32,306 nucleotides of DNA from Bauldia sp. (GCA_020442065.1 JAGRKZ010000009.1:1-32306); one strand, 5' to 3'. Positions 7,678-15,663 are shown, counted from the first letter of the stretch. Notes: generated from the letters alone by a model not told the origin. Numbers and translations are program-made.

Positions 7678-7892
7678 CCAGCGCGGATGACCAATTTCTC
7701 GCGCCAATTCGGACCGCAGCGATTACAGCGACCAGGGACTCGTCTGAAGTCCAGTTGCTTCGCGAGTTGGCTTGTCTTCTGTTGAACCTGTTGGCGGGGG
7801 CGAATTTCGAGGACGTCCGAAAGGCAGTCGTCACACCAAGGGGCCGGGCGGCACCGGCGCAAGAATTCTGCAATACGGTCGATAGCAGTCAC
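7674..7892 (-). CDS. Small protein with two CxxC motifs, probable zinc-binding
   Basis: A 72-aa protein beginning with TAIDRIAEFLRR and containing WCDDCLSDVL, RPRQQVQQKTSQLAKQ, and near the end GRCNRCGP then KLVI. The two CxxC pairs, about 35 residues apart, flank a helix-turn-helix-like stretch and fit a single zinc site. I recall similar short hypotheticals in alphaproteobacteria but no known function. The start is the GTG at 7892, chosen because GGAGG sits 7 nt upstream on its strand; the longer ATG form from 7922 has no ribosome site. It follows dnaN in the same direction after 100 nt and meets the acdR stop tail to tail (4-nt overlap). Weak DNA- or RNA-binding is possible but not shown. 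Confidence 0.68.
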   Translation of the reverse strand: MTAIDRIAEFLRRCRPAPWCDDCLSDVLEIRPRQQVQQKTSQLAKQLDFRRVPGRCNRCGPNWREKLVIRAG

Positions 7893-7992
7893 GTTTTGGC
7901 CTCCAATGCCGGGGCCGTTCATTTGCTACGCCGTGCAAAGTTCGTCTATGTTCAAAATGTAGTTCAGCGACCGGATGTCGCAGGCGCCGCGC

Positions 7993-9108
7993 CTAAACCC
8001 GCATCGGCATCAGCACGAACAGCGCGTTGCCGGCCTCGTCGTCCTGGATGAGGGTGGGCGAGCCAGGGTCGGCGAAACGGAACGCGGCGGTCTCGCTGGC
8101 GAGCTGTTGGGTGACGTCGAGGAGGTACTTCGAATTGAAGCCGATCTCGATCGCGTCGGCGTCGTAGTCGACGCCGATCTCCTCGGTGGCGCTGCCCGAA
8201 TCGGGGTTGTTGACCGAGAGCACCATCTTGCCGTCGGAGAGGGCGATCTTCACGGCGCGGCCGCGTTCGCTGGAAACGGTGGAGACCCGGTCGACGGCGG
8301 CGGCGAACTCGCCCTTGTCGACCTTGAGCACCTTGTCGTTGCCCTGCGGGATCACCCGGACGTAGTCGGGGAAGGTGCCGTCGATCAGCTTGGAGGTGAG
8401 CACCACGGCGCCGATCGTGACGCGGATCTTGGTGTCGGAGAGCTCGATCTCGGCTTCGGCCGCGGGGTCTTCGAGCAGCTTCTGGACCTCGCCCACGGTC
8501 TTGCGCGGCACGATCACCCCGACCATGCCCTTGGTGCCCTCGGGCGCCTCGATCTGGGCCTGGGCGAGACGGTGTCCGTCGGTGGCGACGGCGCGCAGCA
8601 TCGGCTTGTCGCCAACGGTGACGACGTGGAGATAGATGCCATTGAGATAGTAGCGCGTCTCCTCGGTGGAGATGGCGAACTGGGTGCGGTCGATCAGCGT
8701 CTTGAAGTCGCCCGCCTTGAGCGTGAAGCGGGTGGGGAAATCGCCGGCCGTGAGGTCGGGGAAGTCGGCTTCGGGCAGGACCTGGAGCGCGAAGCGCGAG
8801 CGGCCGGCCTTGACGGTGAGCTGCGACCCGTCGCCGGTGTCGAGCGACACCTCGGCGCCGTCGGGGAGCTTGCGGACGATATCGTAGAGGATGTGGGCGG
8901 GAACGGTGGTCGCCCCGGCCTGGCCGATCTCGGCGGGCACGGTCTCCGTGACTTCAAGGTCGAGGTCGGTGGCCTTCAGCATCAGCTTGCCGCCGTCGGC
9001 CTTGACCAGCACGTTGGACAGGATCGGGATTGTGTTCCGCCGTTCGACCACGCGATGGACATGGCCGAGGGACTTGAGGAGATGCGATCGCTCGACGGTC
9101 GCGCGCAT
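7993..9108 (-). CDS. dnaN: DNA polymerase III beta subunit (sliding clamp)
   Basis: The clamp is a homodimeric ring that tethers DNA polymerase III to DNA. This 371-aa protein has three similar domains. Familiar phrases are RRNTIPILSNVLV, ATDLDLEVTETVPAEI, YYLNGIYLHVV, RAVATDGHRLAQ, VIVPRKTVGE, LIDGTFPDYVRVIP, FNSKYLLDV and the final ALFVLMPMRV, the usual C-terminus of DnaN. The ATG at 9108 gives MRATVERSHLL, the normal N-terminus, with AAGGACGGA upstream. The same frame remains open to 10305, but that extension is the antisense shadow of the permease genes. dnaA and recF are not adjacent; the neighbours are a divergent permease pair and the small CxxC gene. Dispersed dnaA and dnaN occur in rhizobia. 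Confidence 0.97.
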   Translation of the reverse strand: MRATVERSHLLKSLGHVHRVVERRNTIPILSNVLVKADGGKLMLKATDLDLEVTETVPAEIGQAGATTVPAHILYDIVRKLPDGAEVSLDTGDGSQLTVKAGRSRFALQVLPEADFPDLTAGDFPTRFTLKAGDFKTLIDRTQFAISTEETRYYLNGIYLHVVTVGDKPMLRAVATDGHRLAQAQIEAPEGTKGMVGVIVPRKTVGEVQKLLEDPAAEAEIELSDTKIRVTIGAVVLTSKLIDGTFPDYVRVIPQGNDKVLKVDKGEFAAAVDRVSTVSSERGRAVKIALSDGKMVLSVNNPDSGSATEEIGVDYDADAIEIGFNSKYLLDVTQQLASETAAFRFADPGSPTLIQDDEAGNALFVLMPMRV

Positions 9109-9405
9109 GGAGATGTCCGTCCTTTGAGAGAACCCTGGAGGCGTGCCGCCCACCCCCGCGGCGGGATTACGGACTGAGGAAACTGGCCCGGGACGCCGCA
9201 AAGCGCAAGGGGCGAGGGGTCGCGGTCCACACCGATCCGTGGACGGCGGCCCGGGCGCGGGCACGAACGCCGGATGAGGAGTGCCGGTTGCCTCCGTTCG
9301 CCTCCGCGGACTAGGCTGGCGCGGGGCCGGCCTCGCCGTGGACGGGCGAATCGGCCCGCTTCCCACATCCGGCGCTCGCCGGGACGTCTCACCGGGACCC
9401 GCATC
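9109..9405. other. Divergent gap between dnaN and the permease pair
   Basis: A 297-nt GC-rich intergenic stretch that should hold the dnaN promoter and any promoter for the permease genes. Apart from the dnaN ribosome site, no convincing -35/-10 pair, operator palindrome or coding sequence was found. The frame continuing upstream of the first permease through here is Arg/Pro-rich and looks non-coding. Confidence 0.4.
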
Positions 9406-10284
9406 GTGATCCGCCGTACCGCAACGGCCTATCTCTTCCTTGCGCCGGCGCTGCTGATCATGGCGTTCTGCGGCGTGCTGCCGATCGCCTTTGTCTTCTT
9501 CTATTCCGTCCACGACGTGTTCGCCGGCAATAGCTTCATCTTCGTCGGCGTCACCTGGTTCGAGCAGCTGCTGACTTCGCGCGAGTTCTGGGGAGCGCTG
9601 GCGCGGAGCCTCGGCTTCTCGGCGCTGGTGCTGGCGATCGAAATTCCGCTCGGCATCTATATCGCCCTGCGCCTGCCGGCGCGCGGGCTGGTCTCCTCGG
9701 TGCTGGTCGTCCTCCTCGCCATCCCGCTGCTCGCGCCGCTCATTGTCGTCGGCTACCTGTGGAAAGTGCTGACGCTGACGGAGACGGGCCTTCTCACCGC
9801 CGCGGCGGCCCTGGTCGGGATCGATCTCGACATGAACGACCCGGTGGTTGTCTGGATCATCCTTCTGCTCATGGACGCCTGGCACTGGACGAGCCTCGTC
9901 GTGCTCCTCTGTTTTGCCGGTCTTCGCGCCATTCCCGACGCCTACTACCAGGCCGCCCGCATCGACGGGGCGAGCGGCTGGGCGGTGTTCCGCCATATCC
10001 AGCTGCCCAAGCTCAGGCTCGTGCTCCTGATCGCCATTCTGCTCCGGCTGATGGACAGCTTCGTCATCTACACCGAGGCCTACATCGTCACCCGTGGCGG
10101 CCCGGGCGTGTCGACCACGTTCCTGTCGCACGAGCTGGTGCAGACCGCGACCATCCAGTTCGACCTCGGCGAGGGCGGCGCGATGTCGGTGATCTACTTC
10201 CTCATCGTGCTCGCCGTGTCGTGGGCGTTCTTCCGGCTGATCGTGCCGGCGCGGAGCCGTGCCGAGCGGAGTGCGCTGGCATGA
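9406..10284 (+). CDS. ABC transporter permease, MalF/GlpP type
   Basis: A 292-aa inner-membrane permease with six predicted helices, the first being TAYLFLAPALLIMAFCGVL. The cytoplasmic EAA loop is present as IPDAYYQAARIDGASGW followed by FRHIQLPKL. Phrases such as YSVHDVF, FWGALARSLGFSALVLAIEIPLGI, SFVIYTEAYIVTRGGPG and TTFLSHELV are close to what I recall of GlpP from the rhizobial glycerol importer GlpSTPQV. A polyol or sugar is the likely cargo; glycerol is only a guess. The start is taken as GTG 9406, just before the hydrophobic segment; the upstream extension is Arg-rich and implausible. Its stop overlaps the next permease (ATGA), so the two are translationally coupled. No ATPase or binding protein is adjacent. 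Confidence 0.82.
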   Translation: MIRRTATAYLFLAPALLIMAFCGVLPIAFVFFYSVHDVFAGNSFIFVGVTWFEQLLTSREFWGALARSLGFSALVLAIEIPLGIYIALRLPARGLVSSVLVVLLAIPLLAPLIVVGYLWKVLTLTETGLLTAAAALVGIDLDMNDPVVVWIILLLMDAWHWTSLVVLLCFAGLRAIPDAYYQAARIDGASGWAVFRHIQLPKLRLVLLIAILLRLMDSFVIYTEAYIVTRGGPGVSTTFLSHELVQTATIQFDLGEGGAMSVIYFLIVLAVSWAFFRLIVPARSRAERSALA

Positions 10285-11084
10285 GACAGCGGCTCTCTCC
10301 GGCACCGTTCCTCTACGTCTTCGCGCTGATGATGCCGGTCTACTGGCTCGTCACCATGAGCTTCAAGACCAATGGCGAGATCGCCGGGCAGCTGACGCTG
10401 TTCCCCGCAGCGCCGACGCTGGCGCAATACGCCGTCATCTTCGGCGATCCGGCCTGGTATTTCGGCTACGTCAATGCCCTCATCTACGTCGCCCTCAACG
10501 TTGCGATCGCCGTGACGGTCGCCATCCCGGCGGCCTATGCCTTCTCCCGCCACGATTTCTTTGGCCATCGCACGCTGTTCTTCGGCCTCCTGATGTTCCG
10601 CATGATGGCGCCGGCGATCCTCCTTGTCCCCTTCGTCCAGGTCTTCTCCGACCTCGATCTCATCGACACTCACATCGCGGTGGCGCTGGCCCACTGCTTC
10701 TTCAATGTCCCCCTGGCGATCTGGATTCTCGAAGGCTTCATGTCGGCGGTTCCCCGCCAGATCGATGAGAGCGCTCTGATCGACGGGTACAGTGTGCCGC
10801 GTTTCTTCCGCAGGATCATGCTGCCGCAGATCGCTCCGGGCATCGCCATCACCGCCTTCTACTGCTTCATGTTCTCGTGGATCGAATTCCTCCTCGCCAA
10901 TGCCCTCACCACGATCGACGCCAAGCCGATCGCCGGGATCATGACGCGGGCGGGCGGCGTGTTGTTCGGCGATTTCGCGCTGCTGGCGGCGGCGAGCGTG
11001 ATCGGGATGCTGCCGGGGATCGCCCTCATCGTGCTGATGAAGCGGCACCTCGCCCGTGGCTTTTCGATGGGCCGCATCCTCTAG
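10281..11084 (+). CDS. ABC transporter permease, MalG/GlpQ type
   Basis: A 267-aa partner permease. It begins MRQRLSPAPFLYVFALMMPVYWLVTMSFKTN, a normal MalG-type N-terminus in which the first helix precedes the MSFKTN turn. PAAYAFSRHDF and VALAHCFFNVPLAIWILEGFM follow, and the EAA loop is IDESALIDGYSVPRFF. The end, ARGFSMGRIL, is also typical. These strings resemble the GlpQ half of the rhizobial GlpSTPQV polyol importer. The ATG at 10281 overlaps the stop of the first permease by 4 nt. After it the next gene is nfu, so this two-gene unit has no ATPase or periplasmic binding protein nearby; they may be encoded elsewhere or lost. Confidence 0.84.
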   Translation: MRQRLSPAPFLYVFALMMPVYWLVTMSFKTNGEIAGQLTLFPAAPTLAQYAVIFGDPAWYFGYVNALIYVALNVAIAVTVAIPAAYAFSRHDFFGHRTLFFGLLMFRMMAPAILLVPFVQVFSDLDLIDTHIAVALAHCFFNVPLAIWILEGFMSAVPRQIDESALIDGYSVPRFFRRIMLPQIAPGIAITAFYCFMFSWIEFLLANALTTIDAKPIAGIMTRAGGVLFGDFALLAAASVIGMLPGIALIVLMKRHLARGFSMGRIL

Positions 11085-11192
11085 CGCTCGCGCCCCCCAA
11101 GCGATCCTTCGAGCCTTGCCGGTGGTGCGGCTTGATGTCGGGCGGCCCCCGGATTACATCAGGTCGAACCGCCCCCTTGAAAGGCGCCAGGC

Positions 11193-11753
11193 ATGTTCAT
11201 CCAGACCGAAACCACGCCGAATCCGGCGTCGCTCAAGTTTCTTCCCGGCCGCATGGTCCTCGGTGACGGTACGGCCGAGTTCCGCACCGCCGGCGAAGCC
11301 GCGCGCTCGCCGCTTGCCGAGCGGCTGTTCGGCGTCGACGGGGTCGGCGGCGTGTTCCTCGGCAGCGACTTCATCACCGTCACCAAGACCGGCGGCGAAT
11401 GGCAGCACCTCAAGCCGGCGGTGCTCGGCGCGATCATGGAGCACTTTCTGTCCGGCATGCCGGCGCTCCGCGACGCCGAGGCGGACGGCCCGGGCGACGA
11501 ATTCTTCGCCGAGGAGGACGCCGAGACGGTCGCCACGATCAAGGAGCTGATCGATACCCGGGTGCGGCCCGCCGTCGCCCAGGATGGCGGCGACATCACC
11601 TTCCAGGGTTTCCGTGACGGCGTCGTCTTCCTCAACATGCGCGGGTCCTGCGCCGGGTGCCCGTCCTCGACCGCCACGCTCAAGCACGGCATCGAGAACC
11701 TCCTCCGTCATTTTGTGCCGGAAGTGCAGGAGATTCGCGAAGTCCCGGCGTGA
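11193..11753 (+). CDS. Nfu-type iron-sulfur cluster scaffold/carrier
   Basis: A 186-aa protein with an N-terminal Nfu_N domain (MFIQTETTPNPASLKFLPGR, with LFGVDGVGGVFLGSDFITVTK) and a C-terminal NifU-like domain. The latter carries VRPAVAQDGGDI, then GSCAGCPSS, where Cys153 and Cys156 bind a 4Fe-4S cluster at a dimer interface. This is the mitochondrial NFU1/alphaproteobacterial type that passes clusters to apo-proteins. It starts at ATG 11193 after AAAGGCGCCAGG. It follows the permease pair after 108 nt on the same strand and is probably independent. TGATGT (11133–11138) and ACATCA (11156–11161) form an inverted repeat in that gap, with no assigned role. Confidence 0.93.
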   Translation: MFIQTETTPNPASLKFLPGRMVLGDGTAEFRTAGEAARSPLAERLFGVDGVGGVFLGSDFITVTKTGGEWQHLKPAVLGAIMEHFLSGMPALRDAEADGPGDEFFAEEDAETVATIKELIDTRVRPAVAQDGGDITFQGFRDGVVFLNMRGSCAGCPSSTATLKHGIENLLRHFVPEVQEIREVPA

Positions 11754-11801
11754 GGCCGGCGACCCCGCCGTCCGTCCTGCCCGGTTGGGCCGGATTGCTG
11801 T

Positions 11802-12803
11802 TCAGGAATAGAAGGCCGGCTTCGGCTCCATCCGAATGTCGGTCGGGGCGCCGCTGGTGAGCGCCTCCACGGCGGCGGTGGCGACGGCGGTCGCCGCATA
11901 GCCGTCCCACGCGCTTGCCCCGGCAGCGCCGCCGACCCCGAGGGCGTCGATCCAGGCCTGCAGCTCGAGGCGGTAGGCATCGGCGAAACGACCGCGCCAG
12001 TCGGTGCCGTGGCGGACGCCTTCGAACCCCTCGCGGCGAACGATCATGTCGCTTCGAGGCTCGAGCGCCACGGTGCCGCGCTCGCAGACCAGCTCGCCGC
12101 GGACGTCGTAACCGTATTGGGCGTTGATGAAGACCTCGACCTCAACCACCGGCCCGCTCGCCATTTCGAGAATGAGGATCTGCGGATCGCGGACGCTCGC
12201 GAGCTTGCTTGATTTCGGCGCCACCACGATCGCCCGCGACGGTTCGTCCTCGAGCAGCCAGCGGGCGATGTCGATCTCGTGCACGGCCGAATTGGCGATC
12301 AGTCCCTCGGACGTGGTGTAGCCGATCTCCTGCTTGTTACGGTGGACGCAATGGAAGATCAGGGCGGCGCCAAGATCGCCGCTGTCGAGGGCGGTCTTCA
12401 TCGCCACGTAGCCGGGGTCGAAGCGGCGCATGAAACCGACCTGGATCAGCCGGCGGCCGATCCCGACCTCGCGCCGGACCAGATCAAGGCAATCGGCCGG
12501 CGACGTCGCGAGCGGCTTCTCGCAGAGCACCGGCTTGCCGGCGTCGAGGCAGGCGAGCGCGTAGGGTTTGTGGGTGGGATCCGGCGAGGCGATGATCACC
12601 GCATCGACGCCGCTGTCGCCGATCAAGTCCAGCGCATCGCTGTAGGTCCGCTCCACGCCGAAGGCTGAGGCCACCGCCTTGCGTCGCGCCTCGTCGGGGT
12701 CCGATACGGCGACGAGTTCCGCGCCGGCGACGCTTCCCGAGAGAATCCGCGCGTGATCCGCGCCCATGATGCCTGCACCGATCACTCCGACCCTGACTGC
12801 CAT
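11802..12803 (-). CDS. Gfo/Idh/MocA oxidoreductase, inositol 2-dehydrogenase-like
   Basis: A 333-aa NAD(P)-dependent dehydrogenase. The Rossmann motif GVIGAGIMGADHA is at residues 6–18, the EKPL motif gives catalytic Lys96, and NSAVHEIDIARWLL (about 171–184) holds the expected catalytic His175. VGFMRRFDPGY, FHCVHRN and VEVEVFINAQYGYD are characteristic of the IolG branch (inositol 2-dehydrogenase), and MocA of rhizopine catabolism belongs to the same family. The residue that is Asp172 in Bacillus IolG, as I recall it, reads Asn171 here. The substrate is inferred to be an inositol or related cyclitol/sugar. AAGGGGACAAAG precedes the ATG. It is convergent with nfu (48-nt gap) and divergent from the hydroxylase gene across 201 nt. 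Confidence 0.85.
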   Translation of the reverse strand: MAVRVGVIGAGIMGADHARILSGSVAGAELVAVSDPDEARRKAVASAFGVERTYSDALDLIGDSGVDAVIIASPDPTHKPYALACLDAGKPVLCEKPLATSPADCLDLVRREVGIGRRLIQVGFMRRFDPGYVAMKTALDSGDLGAALIFHCVHRNKQEIGYTTSEGLIANSAVHEIDIARWLLEDEPSRAIVVAPKSSKLASVRDPQILILEMASGPVVEVEVFINAQYGYDVRGELVCERGTVALEPRSDMIVRREGFEGVRHGTDWRGRFADAYRLELQAWIDALGVGGAAGASAWDGYAATAVATAAVEALTSGAPTDIRMEPKPAFYS

Positions 12804-13004
12804 CTTTGTCCCCTTGCTCGCCGCCGCTGGCCCGGGGGCCGATCGGCGGCGCAGGATGGTGGTGCGCCCGGTTCGGCGTCAAGCCGCGAAATGGCGTGAT
12901 GTTATTCCACCAACGTCGACATTTCCGGCGGTCGCCGGCAGTCTTATCAGGAAAAGGGGCACGCTCGGGAGGAGCGCGGGCGGGCACTGGAGGAGGTTCG
13001 ACCC

Positions 13005-14018
13005 ATGGCCAATGCTGTCGATGTGGACGTGCGTGATCGGCGGGGAGACTGGAAGCCGCCATCCACGATCAAGTCGCCACCGCTGTTCACGCTGCCGTTC
13101 AACCCGCTGAAGACGCTGAAATGGATATTTGCCTGGCCGGGCTACCTTCTGCCCTGGAACCTGCTCTATGCCGGCATCGCGATCTTCACCTGGCAGTTCC
13201 TGACGCCGAGCCTCGCCTCGATGCAGAACTTCGAGGTGTGGTGGATCGCGGCGATCCTCGCCCGCAACGCCGTGATGCTGTTCCTGTTCGTCGGCGCCTT
13301 CCACTTCGCGCTCTATGTCAAGCAGCGGCAGGGCACCCGCTACAAATACACCAATCGCTGGCAGGCGCGGGACAATCCGGTCTTCCTCTTCGGCAACCAG
13401 GTCCTCGACAACATGTTCTGGACCTTCGTCAGCGCCGTGCCGATCTGGACCGCCTTCGAGGTGGTGACACTGTGGCTGATGGCGAACAACTACATCTGGA
13501 CCATTACGTTCGAATCGAACCCGATCTGGTTCGTCGTCCTGATGCTGCTGATTCCGCTGTTCCGCGAGATCCACTTCTATCTGGTGCACCGGCTGATCCA
13601 CTGGCCGCCGCTCTACCGGAGCGTCCACAGCCTCCACCACAAGAACGCCAATCCGGGGCCCTGGTCAGGGCTGGCCATGCACCCGGTCGAGCACGTCCTC
13701 TATTTCTCAGGCGTTCTCATCCACTGGATCCTGCCGTCGCATCCGATCCACGTCATCTTCCATCTCCAGCACCTCGCCTTCGCGCCGGCGCCCGGCCACG
13801 CCGGCTTCGCCGAAGTCGAGATCACCAATGGTTTCAACGTCAAGACCGGCGGCTACTTCCACTACCTCCATCACAAGCACTTCGAGTGCAACTACGGCAA
13901 CGACCTCATGCCGATCGACGCCTGGCTTGGCACCTTCCACGATGGCTCGAAAGAAGCCGAAGAGCGCATCAACAAGCGCTTCATGGAGCGGTCGAAGCGG
14001 ATGGGGCCCATAAAATGA
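13005..14018 (+). CDS. Membrane fatty acid hydroxylase / sterol desaturase family di-iron enzyme
   Basis: A 337-aa integral membrane protein with at least four hydrophobic segments. Its histidine boxes are His190-x4-His195-x3-His199 (HFYLVHRLIH), HSLHH at 208–212 and HYLHH at 286–290, with additional histidines in HPVEH. These bind two irons in the FA_hydroxylase superfamily, whose members hydroxylate or desaturate lipids and other hydrophobic or cyclic substrates with O2 and electrons. The substrate here is unknown. GGAGGAG lies about 10 nt before the ATG. It is followed after 157 nt by a second, unrelated di-iron enzyme on the same strand, and the iolG-like gene is divergent upstream, suggesting one pathway. 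Confidence 0.86.
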   Translation: MANAVDVDVRDRRGDWKPPSTIKSPPLFTLPFNPLKTLKWIFAWPGYLLPWNLLYAGIAIFTWQFLTPSLASMQNFEVWWIAAILARNAVMLFLFVGAFHFALYVKQRQGTRYKYTNRWQARDNPVFLFGNQVLDNMFWTFVSAVPIWTAFEVVTLWLMANNYIWTITFESNPIWFVVLMLLIPLFREIHFYLVHRLIHWPPLYRSVHSLHHKNANPGPWSGLAMHPVEHVLYFSGVLIHWILPSHPIHVIFHLQHLAFAPAPGHAGFAEVEITNGFNVKTGGYFHYLHHKHFECNYGNDLMPIDAWLGTFHDGSKEAEERINKRFMERSKRMGPIK

Positions 14019-14042
14019 TGCGAAAGACATCATGTATTCGAC

Positions 14043-14083
14043 TTGACTGAGGGTATATGCGTCAGTTTAGACGATTGACTGAG
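14043..14083 (+). promoter_or_regulatory. Repeated TTGACTGAG element upstream of the MocD-like gene
   Basis: The gap between the two di-iron enzyme genes is noticeably AT-richer than its surroundings. It holds two exact TTGACTGAG copies (14043–14051 and 14075–14083, 32 nt apart), with a partial inverted copy TCAGTTTA (14062–14069) between them. TTGACT could also act as a -35 box, but no good -10 is placed 16–18 nt later. This is most simply an operator and/or promoter for the desaturase-like gene. No matching known regulator was identified. Confidence 0.45.
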
Positions 14084-14175
14084 CGGGAATTGAGCGCACC
14101 TTAAAGTACAGGAAACGAGCCGCCGGCCTGCGCGGCGACGCGTGCCGGCTGCCCGCGCGGAGGAGCAAGAAGAAC

Positions 14176-15264
14176 ATGACGACGGTCGCTGAGTTCACCA
14201 AGCGCGACTACAGCCTCGTCGGCCTCGACACCAAGTGGGCCGAGGAACACGGGCTGGCGACGGCGGAGTGGTATCACACCCCAATTCCCCGAAAGCGGAT
14301 GAAGGAGTTGATGCAGCGGTCGGACGAGCGCGCGATCCGGGACATCGTCATCCATGCCGCGGCGATGATCGTCGCCGGCGTCGGCGGCTACCTCACCTGG
14401 GGAATGTGGTGGAGCGTTCCGTTCTTCATCGTCTATGGCGTCCTATACGGTTCGGCGATGGATTCCCGCTGGCACGAATGCGGTCATCGCACGGCCTTCC
14501 GCACCAAGTGGATAAACGATGTCGTCTACCAGATCGCGTCATTCATGATGCTGCGCGAGCCGGAGGTCTGGCGCTGGAGTCACACCCGGCACCACACCGA
14601 CACCATCATCGTCGGCCGCGATCCCGAGATCGGTGTGCCGCGCCCGCCGAAGCTGTGGGAGATCGCCCTCTCGTTCATCGCCATCCCACAGGCGAAGGTC
14701 TACTTCAAGAAGGTCTTCCTGCACGCCTCCGGGCAGCTCAGCGCCGAAGAGAAGACGTTCATCCCCGAGTCGGAATGGAGTTCGGTCTACGCCACCGCCC
14801 GCATTCATCTGGCGATCTACGTCGCAACCATCGCGGTGGCGCTCGCGACCTGGAGCATCATGCCGCTGATGTATATCGGCCTGCCCTCGTTCTATGGCGC
14901 CTGGCTCTACCTCACCACCGGCCTCACCCAGCATGCCGGCCTCGCCGAGGACGTGCTCGACCATCGGCTCAACTGCCGCACGGTCTACATGAATCCGATC
15001 GCGCGGTTTCTCTATTGGGAGATGAACTATCACGTCGAGCACCACATGTTCCCGATGGTTCCGTACTACAACCTCAAGGATCTCCACGAGGAGATGAAGA
15101 CCGACACGCCGAAGCCCTATAGCGGCTTCTGGGAGGCGTACCAGGAGATCATCCCGGCGCTCATCGAGCAGTGGAAGAATCCCTATTACTACGTGAAGCG
15201 GCAGTTGCCGCCGACGGCGAAGCCCTTCACGCGCGGCGCGGCGTCGGCGGCGGCCGCGGAGTAG
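14176..15264 (+). CDS. Fatty acid desaturase-family membrane oxygenase (MocD-like)
   Basis: A 362-aa membrane di-iron enzyme of the fatty acid desaturase superfamily. The three histidine boxes are HECGH (100–104), HTRHH (136–140) and HVEHH (286–290), followed by MFPMVPYYNLKDLH. The end (FWEAYQEIIPALIEQW, then YYVKRQLP) resembles the rhizopine-oxygenase branch that includes MocD. In the published model, MocD with ferredoxin MocE and reductase MocF demethylates 3-O-methyl-scyllo-inosamine. That branch assignment is from memory of the family. Supporting context is the ferredoxin reductase at 16006 and the IolG/MocA-type gene at 11802. The ATG at 14176 follows GCGGAGGAGCAAGAAGAAC. A plain acyl-lipid desaturase remains the main alternative. 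Confidence 0.82.
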   Translation: MTTVAEFTKRDYSLVGLDTKWAEEHGLATAEWYHTPIPRKRMKELMQRSDERAIRDIVIHAAAMIVAGVGGYLTWGMWWSVPFFIVYGVLYGSAMDSRWHECGHRTAFRTKWINDVVYQIASFMMLREPEVWRWSHTRHHTDTIIVGRDPEIGVPRPPKLWEIALSFIAIPQAKVYFKKVFLHASGQLSAEEKTFIPESEWSSVYATARIHLAIYVATIAVALATWSIMPLMYIGLPSFYGAWLYLTTGLTQHAGLAEDVLDHRLNCRTVYMNPIARFLYWEMNYHVEHHMFPMVPYYNLKDLHEEMKTDTPKPYSGFWEAYQEIIPALIEQWKNPYYYVKRQLPPTAKPFTRGAASAAAAE

Positions 15265-15333
15265 CCGCCGCGCGCGCCCTTTTGGCGGGAACCGCCCCTC
15301 CGGCGGATCCCTTTCGTCTGGCGTTGTCGGCGC

Positions 15334-15663
15334 TCAGGCGGTGTAGAAGACTTCCTCCATCTTCGCCCACCATTCGCCGTTCTTCCGCGTCGTGAACGGC
15401 TCCTGCAGCGGCCCGCAGACATCCCACCAGCGCCGCGTCTCGGGGTCGGCAGCCATGCGCCTCATGTCGCCTTCGAAATCGCTCCCATGGTACTCGAAAT
15501 AGGCGAAGAGCAGGTTTTCAGGCTCTTTGAGAAAGATCGAGTAGTTGCGGATATTGCTGTTGGCGATCTGGTTCAGCACGGCTGGCCAGACATCGGCATG
15601 GAGCCGCTTGTATTCGGCGATGGTGCCCGGTTTCAGGCCGATGACGTGACCCATTCTCTCCAT
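15334..15663 (-). CDS. L-rhamnose mutarotase-like protein
   Basis: A 109-aa protein of the L-rhamnose mutarotase (RhaM/RhaU, DUF718) family. These ferredoxin-like dimers interconvert alpha and beta anomers of 6-deoxy sugars and related sugars. Visible marks are MGHVIGLKPGTIAEYKRLHADVWP (residues 4–27, including the family's His/Trp), NYSIFLKEPENLLFAYFEY, and the end RWWDVCGPLQEP then WWAKMEEVF. The ATG at 15663 follows GGAGGACAATC, so the upstream open frame to 15804 is not used. It is convergent with the MocD-like gene and divergent from the ferredoxin reductase. No rhamnose genes are nearby, so its sugar may be whatever this cluster degrades. Confidence 0.87.
   Translation of the reverse strand: MERMGHVIGLKPGTIAEYKRLHADVWPAVLNQIANSNIRNYSIFLKEPENLLFAYFEYHGSDFEGDMRRMAADPETRRWWDVCGPLQEPFTTRKNGEWWAKMEEVFYTA

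Noticed and set aside
7917..7965. Four GTTC copies (7917, 7940, 7950, 7962) upstream of the two-CxxC gene, resembling an alphaproteobacterial LexA box
   Set aside because: The SOS box is GTTC-N7-GTTC; the close spacings here are 6 and 8 nt and no pair has 7, so it is not called.
9109..10305. Long in-frame N-terminal extension of dnaN (770 aa in total)
   Set aside because: It is the antisense of the permease genes; DnaN starts normally at MRATVERS, at 9108.
15284..15296. GGCGG-GAA-CCGCC hairpin between the MocD-like and mutarotase genes
   Set aside because: Only a 5-bp stem, with the T-run on the wrong side for termination in either direction.
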